Assembly: GCF_018260405.1 (NCBI RefSeq) | Contig: NZ_JAGLBG010000037.1 | Location: forward strand, 1 to 24,793 | Direction: 5' to 3' | Source: Deinococcus sp. | GTDB taxonomy: Bacteria; Deinococcota; Deinococci; Deinococcales; Deinococcaceae | Length of the DNA stretch: 24,793 nucleotides | In this document: positions 20,504-24,793 of the stretch, piece by piece | Numbering within the stretch: position 1 is the stretch's first letter | How the letters are laid out: every line of letters starts with the position of its first letter | Program-made: the position numbers and the translations under genes | The notes under the pieces: generated by a model | Database searches by the model: none | What the model was told of the DNA's origin: nothing | Seen by the model: the letters and a program-made list of their open reading frames with translations, nothing else

Positions 20504-23386
20504 TCAGTACCTCCAGCTCGCTGCCGGGTCAGTGACAGCGCCTTTCACGTCGCCGGTGTAGCGGAAGCTGTAGGTCAGGCTCCGTATGCCACCCGGCAGG
20601 GGATCGATATTGAGCACGTTCTGGCCGCTGACCAGCTGTGCGCCTTCAGGCAGCGGGTCGGTCAGGGTCAGGGCGTGTAGCGGGGCGCTGGCCGTCAGCA
20701 TCAGCTGTACGGTGTAAAGCGTCGTGTCCTTGGTAGTGCTAAACACCTGTTTGCGAACGGCCAGCGTGTTCTGGGCGTTGGCCGGGCCACCCTTGATATT
20801 CAGTGTGGTGTCGCGGATAACGGCAATGTCGCCTGCGTCAGGGGCCAGCGGGAAGTCCACGCTGGTCAGGTTACGGACGTACACCGAGCGGCTGCCCTCC
20901 AGTCCGGCATCCTGCGGCATGTTCAGATTCTGGAAGTAGGTGCTGTTGGGGTCCAGGCGCAGCGCCCAGTTGCCTTCACGCACGTTGCGGAAGTGGTAAC
21001 GGCCTTGCTGGTCGGTCAGCGAGGTACGGCCATTGGCCAGGATGACGCGGGCATTTTGTACCGGAATATCCTTGCCGTAGTCATAGACCCCGTTACGGTT
21101 AAGATCCTGGAAGACGTAGCCCACCACATCGGCATTGTTCGGCCCGAAGCTCAGGGGCAAAATCTTGTTGACTGCCGAGCGAGTCGGCGTCTTGACCACG
21201 CGCCCGCTGGCGACAGCGGTGGCGGTGGCGTTGTTAACCAGCTGAGGCGTCTCCTGGCCCGGGGTGACCAGAGCGCGGAAGCGAATTTCGGCGTTGCCGT
21301 TGACCGCCAGGCCAGGAACGGTCCAGGTGTAGTGGCGGGGGTTGGCCGGGTCAATCACCGGGGTAATCGAAGCGCCGTCCAGCGTGCTGCTGCCCTCCAC
21401 GTAGCTCAGCCCTTCAGGAAGCACATCGTCTACCGCGACATTATTGAGCGGCATCGTGGTGCTCTTGTTGGTCACCGTAAAGATGTAGGTGATCTCTTCA
21501 CCCACGACGACGGTACTGGGCGTGCTGGTTTTGCTGAAGGTCAGGTTGTCGGGATTGAAGACCGGGTTGATGACTGGATTGGAAGGCAGCGGCGTATTGA
21601 TTTCGTCGCTGGTCACGGTGTAGACGTTGGTGATGGAGGCGCAGTCCGGCGTGCCGTCGGGTACTTTGACCTTGAGGTTGACCGTTACGGCCTGACCCGG
21701 CTGCACGGCGGCAAATTTCCAGATCACGTTGGTGCCGTCCAGCGTTCCGCCCTGGTCGGCGCTGATGAAGTCCAGGGTACTGGTGGTGACGCTGCCCGGT
21801 ACTCCGCCTTGACCACAGGTCTGCTCGATGTTTTTCAGGTTGTCGGTCAAAACCACATTGTTCAGCGCAAAGCTCTGGCTGTTGGTAAAGCTCAGTGCAT
21901 AGCTGATCTGGTCGCCGGGGGCCACGAGTGCGCTGCCCTTGTTGCCAGTCTTGACGGGCTTGATCCTGTTTTCGGCGACGGTACTGATGACGTCCACGGT
22001 GCTGTTGTTGGCTGCACCCCGGCCACTGGTGCTGGTCAGGGTCACCTTGATCGCTTCGTCGGGGCCGCCCGTCTGGGTCGGCGTGTAGCAGGCCTTGAAG
22101 TCACTGGTGGCCTGCGGGGCCAGGGTGACGCTGAAAGGCTCGCTCAGCTTGTTGCCGTTCATGTCGCGGAAGACGATGCCCGCTGCGCCAGTGTTCACCG
22201 CTCCGGTGGTCGTGATGGTGTCGTCGCGCTCACCCAGGTTCTTGACCGTATGAGAGAAGCACAGTGCCTGACCAACCACCGCGACCGCCTTAACCTGACG
22301 GTCATCGGCGCTCATTTCTCCTCCGGGGTTGGCTTCCGGGTTATTGATGGGTCCCAGGGCAATCACCGGGTAATACTTGACCGTCACGTCTGCGGGGCCT
22401 TCAATAGTCTGTCCGGTGCTTACCAGCTGCGCGATGTTACGGCGCGTCCCCAGGTCGGCTTCCGGGGCTTTAAGTCTGAAATTCAGCCCCAGGGTGGTGC
22501 CCGTGGTCATGCTGCTGGCGCGTGCCCGAACCGCCACGACACTGCTGGGTTCGCTGGTACTCCAGGTGTTGCCGTCGGCGCTGTATTCCAGAACGGCCCC
22601 CGCTGCCGTGCCTGTCAACCGCGCACTGGCACTGATGAACGTGAACTCGCGCATCGCCGGAGTCTTAAGGAAGTCGCTGACCGTTACCTCTTTGGAAACC
22701 CCGCCCGAGTTGCTGGCCGTAATATTGACGGTGGTTTCTCCGCCAGGCTTGACCTGCGCCGGGGTAAAGGTTTTGGCAATTGCAAAGGCGGGCGGCTCGG
22801 TTAGGTTGATTCGGGCAACGTTGTTGTCGTCGCGTTCGCTGCCTGCCCCGGTGACGTTGGTCGCGCAGGCGGCCACCAGATTTACGTAGGCGTTGCCCCG
22901 TGCGTTGCCCGGAGTATCGGCCCGGACCAGCAGGTTAGCCGAACCATCGACAGGCAGGGTCAGCTGAGTGATGGGGCTTTCGCCGCTGTCAATCTGGCCG
23001 TTGCCATTGGTGTCCTGGTAGACCGTCATTGCGCTCGTAAACTGTGAAGCCGCGTCGTTAAGAACACTCAGGCTAAAGGTATTGGCCGAATTACTGGCAT
23101 TGGTCAGGGTGTACTGGAAGACCACGCCATTGCCAGGCATAGCCGTCATGACCTGCCCAGGTGAAGCGACGGTGCCGTTAGGCAGCACGCTTGGGCTACA
23201 GACTGGAACGACGGTGGTCGTAACGGGTGGTGAGGGCACCTTCACTTTGGTACCATCTTCGTTATTGAATTCAAACATGGCGATATTCTGAATAACCGTC
23301 CCGGCAGGCGTTCCCAGCGCCAGGGCGGCTGAGGCCAGGGAAAGCCCTAATGCCACCAGTTTTTTGGAAAATCGGGGTTTTTGCAC
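20504..23386 (-). CDS. Secreted DUF11-repeat protein with SdrD B-like domain (960 residues)
   Basis: GTG start at 23386 chosen because GAGGAGG lies 5 bases upstream and the signal peptide (QKPRFSKKLVALGLSLASA, about 2-27) starts there; an open frame 44 codons longer reaches the leader region and is rejected. The mature protein has an N-terminal domain with a DTNGNGQIDSGE loop (125-136) and DUF11-type repeats near 200-335, 480-595 and 613-740. An SdrD B-like/transthyretin-like domain spans about 753-850 (VVGYVFQDLNRNGVYD, TDQQGRYHFRNV), and a last DUF11-like half-module (875-960) ends ASWRY. Such proteins are surface-exposed structural or adhesive components. First gene of the three-gene unit; its stop is 2 bases before the barrel gene's GTG. 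Confidence 0.88.
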   Translation of the reverse strand: MQKPRFSKKLVALGLSLASAALALGTPAGTVIQNIAMFEFNNEDGTKVKVPSPPVTTTVVPVCSPSVLPNGTVASPGQVMTAMPGNGVVFQYTLTNASNSANTFSLSVLNDAASQFTSAMTVYQDTNGNGQIDSGESPITQLTLPVDGSANLLVRADTPGNARGNAYVNLVAACATNVTGAGSERDDNNVARINLTEPPAFAIAKTFTPAQVKPGGETTVNITASNSGGVSKEVTVSDFLKTPAMREFTFISASARLTGTAAGAVLEYSADGNTWSTSEPSSVVAVRARASSMTTGTTLGLNFRLKAPEADLGTRRNIAQLVSTGQTIEGPADVTVKYYPVIALGPINNPEANPGGEMSADDRQVKAVAVVGQALCFSHTVKNLGERDDTITTTGAVNTGAAGIVFRDMNGNKLSEPFSVTLAPQATSDFKACYTPTQTGGPDEAIKVTLTSTSGRGAANNSTVDVISTVAENRIKPVKTGNKGSALVAPGDQISYALSFTNSQSFALNNVVLTDNLKNIEQTCGQGGVPGSVTTSTLDFISADQGGTLDGTNVIWKFAAVQPGQAVTVNLKVKVPDGTPDCASITNVYTVTSDEINTPLPSNPVINPVFNPDNLTFSKTSTPSTVVVGEEITYIFTVTNKSTTMPLNNVAVDDVLPEGLSYVEGSSTLDGASITPVIDPANPRHYTWTVPGLAVNGNAEIRFRALVTPGQETPQLVNNATATAVASGRVVKTPTRSAVNKILPLSFGPNNADVVGYVFQDLNRNGVYDYGKDIPVQNARVILANGRTSLTDQQGRYHFRNVREGNWALRLDPNSTYFQNLNMPQDAGLEGSRSVYVRNLTSVDFPLAPDAGDIAVIRDTTLNIKGGPANAQNTLAVRKQVFSTTKDTTLYTVQLMLTASAPLHALTLTDPLPEGAQLVSGQNVLNIDPLPGGIRSLTYSFRYTGDVKGAVTDPAASWRY

Positions 23387-23549
23387 GTTGGCCTCCTCAG
23401 ACGAAAAGAACTTAAAAAAAGAGTCTCTTGTTATGGCCCTAGACGGTTGCAGTTGTTGCGCAACAGAGGAAACAGGAAGAGAAAAAAATAGCTGACTTCC
23501 CTGTTTGCAAAGGCGCACCCACTCGAAAGGCAGGTGCGCCGCAGAGGGC
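23387..23549 (-). promoter_or_regulatory. Leader region of the three-gene envelope operon
   Basis: Between the partial gene and the 960-residue gene. It contains the perfect 12-base palindrome TGTTGCGCAACA (23454-23465), a hairpin AAACAGG(G)AAG/CTTCCTGTTT (23470-23506, one bulge), and AAGAG-A-CTCTT followed by a T-run just before the ribosome binding site. A promoter must lie here if the hairpin at 23512 terminates transcription, but no convincing -35/-10 pair was found (TTGCGC with 16 bases to TAGGGC is the best). Confidence 0.35.
23512..23540 (-). terminator. Terminator-like hairpin after the partial DUF11 gene
   Basis: GGCGCACC/GGTGCGCC is a perfect 8-bp GC-rich stem with a 13-base loop, 9 bases after the TAA stop. 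On the minus strand TTTGC follows and a second hairpin with a T7 run in its loop lies just beyond. The immediate U-run is weak, but position and strength favour termination. Confidence 0.55.
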
Positions 23550-24793
23550 TTATTTGTCGTTAATGCGCTGCTGGAACGTGGCGGTAATGGTTTCGCCGGG
23601 CTTCAGGATGTCGGCAGCAGTGATGTTGCCGTCGCCGTTGGTATCGACGCCTGCGCAAATGGTGGCTTCCAGAGGCGTGGTGGTAAAGGCAGTCTTTTGC
23701 CAGCTGGAGACTTTACCTGTGCTGTCGGCCAGACCGTACAGCACTGTGCCTGTTGCGCTGGTCGTAGCGGTGTAGGACACGAAGGTGGCGACGACATTGA
23801 CCTTGTCGCAGACGCGAGCAGCCGTGACGTTGGCATTGCTGGCATTCTTGGCGACGATGGTGTAGGTGAGGGTTTCGCCGGGCTTGGCTTCAGTTACGTT
23901 GACACTCTTGGTGACCGTGGGTTTGCCGCTGGTGCCAACCGTAACGGTGTTATTGCCGTCAGTGCCTGTCGCGCCGGTGTTGGGCGAGGTGGCAGTCTGG
24001 GTGAGGGTGATCGTCTGGGCAGCAGCGTCGCAGGGTACGTCCAGCACAGCGATCAGTTTCACTTCGGTGCCGCCAGCAATCGGGCCGGTATCGGGCTTGC
24101 CGTCGCCGTTGGTGTCGACCAAGAGAGTGTCGCCGCTGTCAAGCTTGCCGTCGCCGTTCACGTCTTTGTAGTACTTGATAGGGGTGGTTACGCTTGCGCC
24201 GCTGCTCAGCTTGATCGGCGCAGTGCCGTCAATGTTGTACAGGTCGGTGGCGCTGCCGGTGTTGCCCACTTCCATCGGCAGGTAGGTGCGGATGGGAGCG
24301 GTGCAGGTGGCCGGGGGCAAGATGGGGTTGCTGGGGTTGCCCGAGCCGTTGGGGAAGTCGGTGGTGGTGCCCGTGGGGGGCGTACCCACGGGGGTAGGGT
24401 CGCCACCGATGCCGGAGTTCGGATCACCGAAGGCCAGACCAGGCAGGTTGACGATGTCCTTGGTGGGATCGCTCTTGGTCTTATCGTTGGAGCTGACCAC
24501 GTACACGGTCACGGTCGGGATCACGCCAGTAGCGGGGGTGCTGCCAGCAGGGAACTCGACTTTGACCAGGATGTCGGCGGTATTGTTCTGGCCCACGGTG
24601 CCCACGTCGGGGATGCCGTCGCCGTTGTGGTCGGTCAGCGGGGTGCCGTCGGGGTTTTGCAAGGTGACCTTGGTTCCGGCGGGGAAGCCAGCAAGGTCCT
24701 TGCTGGGGTCAAAGACGATATTCAGCACGTCGTCACGGTTACCAGTGTTTTGCACCGTGTTGGTAAAGGTGACCGTCGTGGTGGTCGTGGTGG
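23550..24793 (-). CDS. DUF11-type envelope protein with Ca-binding-like loops, 5' end outside the window
   Basis: The frame stays open to the window edge (the most upstream visible residues are a Thr-rich run, TTTTTTVTFTNT), so the start and any signal peptide are off the window. About 413 residues are visible. Features: aspartate-rich loops DHNGDGIPD, DVNGDGKLDSGD, DTNGDGKPD and DTNGDGNITAAD, the last fitting the 12-residue EF-hand/dockerin pattern; a Gly/Pro/Thr-rich linker in the middle (FGDPNSGIGGDPTPVG); and a C-terminal DUF11-type repeat (KPTVTKSVNVTEAKPGETLTYTIVAKN). It ends QQRINDK. Ca-dependent folding at the cell surface is inferred. It may be functionally linked to the downstream operon, though a terminator-like hairpin separates them. 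Confidence 0.85.
   Translation of the reverse strand, partial: TTTTTTVTFTNTVQNTGNRDDVLNIVFDPSKDLAGFPAGTKVTLQNPDGTPLTDHNGDGIPDVGTVGQNNTADILVKVEFPAGSTPATGVIPTVTVYVVSSNDKTKSDPTKDIVNLPGLAFGDPNSGIGGDPTPVGTPPTGTTTDFPNGSGNPSNPILPPATCTAPIRTYLPMEVGNTGSATDLYNIDGTAPIKLSSGASVTTPIKYYKDVNGDGKLDSGDTLLVDTNGDGKPDTGPIAGGTEVKLIAVLDVPCDAAAQTITLTQTATSPNTGATGTDGNNTVTVGTSGKPTVTKSVNVTEAKPGETLTYTIVAKNASNANVTAARVCDKVNVVATFVSYTATTSATGTVLYGLADSTGKVSSWQKTAFTTTPLEATICAGVDTNGDGNITAADILKPGETITATFQQRINDK

Noticed and set aside
20993..22804. 603-codon plus-strand open frame opposite the 960-residue DUF11 gene
   Set aside because: Shadow of GC-rich coding DNA; no family features and no start signal.

Overview
The window looks like a chromosomal segment of a Deinococcus-type bacterium. 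This rests on family content and style, not on a database match. The clues are a GC-rich core, a bacillithiol-type PIG-L deacetylase, several genes with a TANNNT box placed exactly for leaderless transcription, intergenic repeats resembling the small repeats of Deinococcus, and very large secreted DUF11-repeat envelope proteins.

Left end (66-3629, minus strand): a 944-residue lipoprotein with a PEGA-like domain and three DUF11-type repeats, a 333-base gap holding its probable promoter, and ruvX (Holliday junction resolvase-like). Housekeeping block (3629-12544): ruvX diverges from a PaaG-like enoyl-CoA hydratase/isomerase. Then come dnaG (minus), a 79-residue small protein (plus), a Nudix-fold protein lacking the catalytic glutamates (minus), and a D-x-H-H-D protein of unknown function (minus). 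A plus-strand run follows: a BshB2-like deacetylase, a HAD phosphatase, a membrane-anchored PIG-L deacetylase, and a Yip1-like membrane protein overlapping it by 4 bases. The block ends with ung (minus).

Right end (12973-24793, minus strand): an envelope-protein locus. Reading with transcription, it has a 5'-truncated DUF11 protein with Ca-binding-like loops, a terminator-like hairpin, and then three tightly packed genes. These are a 960-residue DUF11/SdrD-B-like protein, a 1688-residue Ig-domain plus outer-membrane beta-barrel protein, and an 821-residue DUF11 protein. The 2-base gap and the ATGA overlap imply translational coupling. My inference is that they form one cell-surface assembly in which the barrel is the outer-membrane part and the DUF11 proteins are extracellular or S-layer-associated partners. 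This is the best candidate for an undescribed system here.

A dispersed palindromic repeat (core TACGGATTCCGCT) occurs as a roughly 150-base composite element upstream of ung. Truncated copies lie directly after the stop codons of the paaG-like gene and the D-x-H-H-D gene. I saw no rRNA, tRNA, CRISPR array, transposase or prophage gene.
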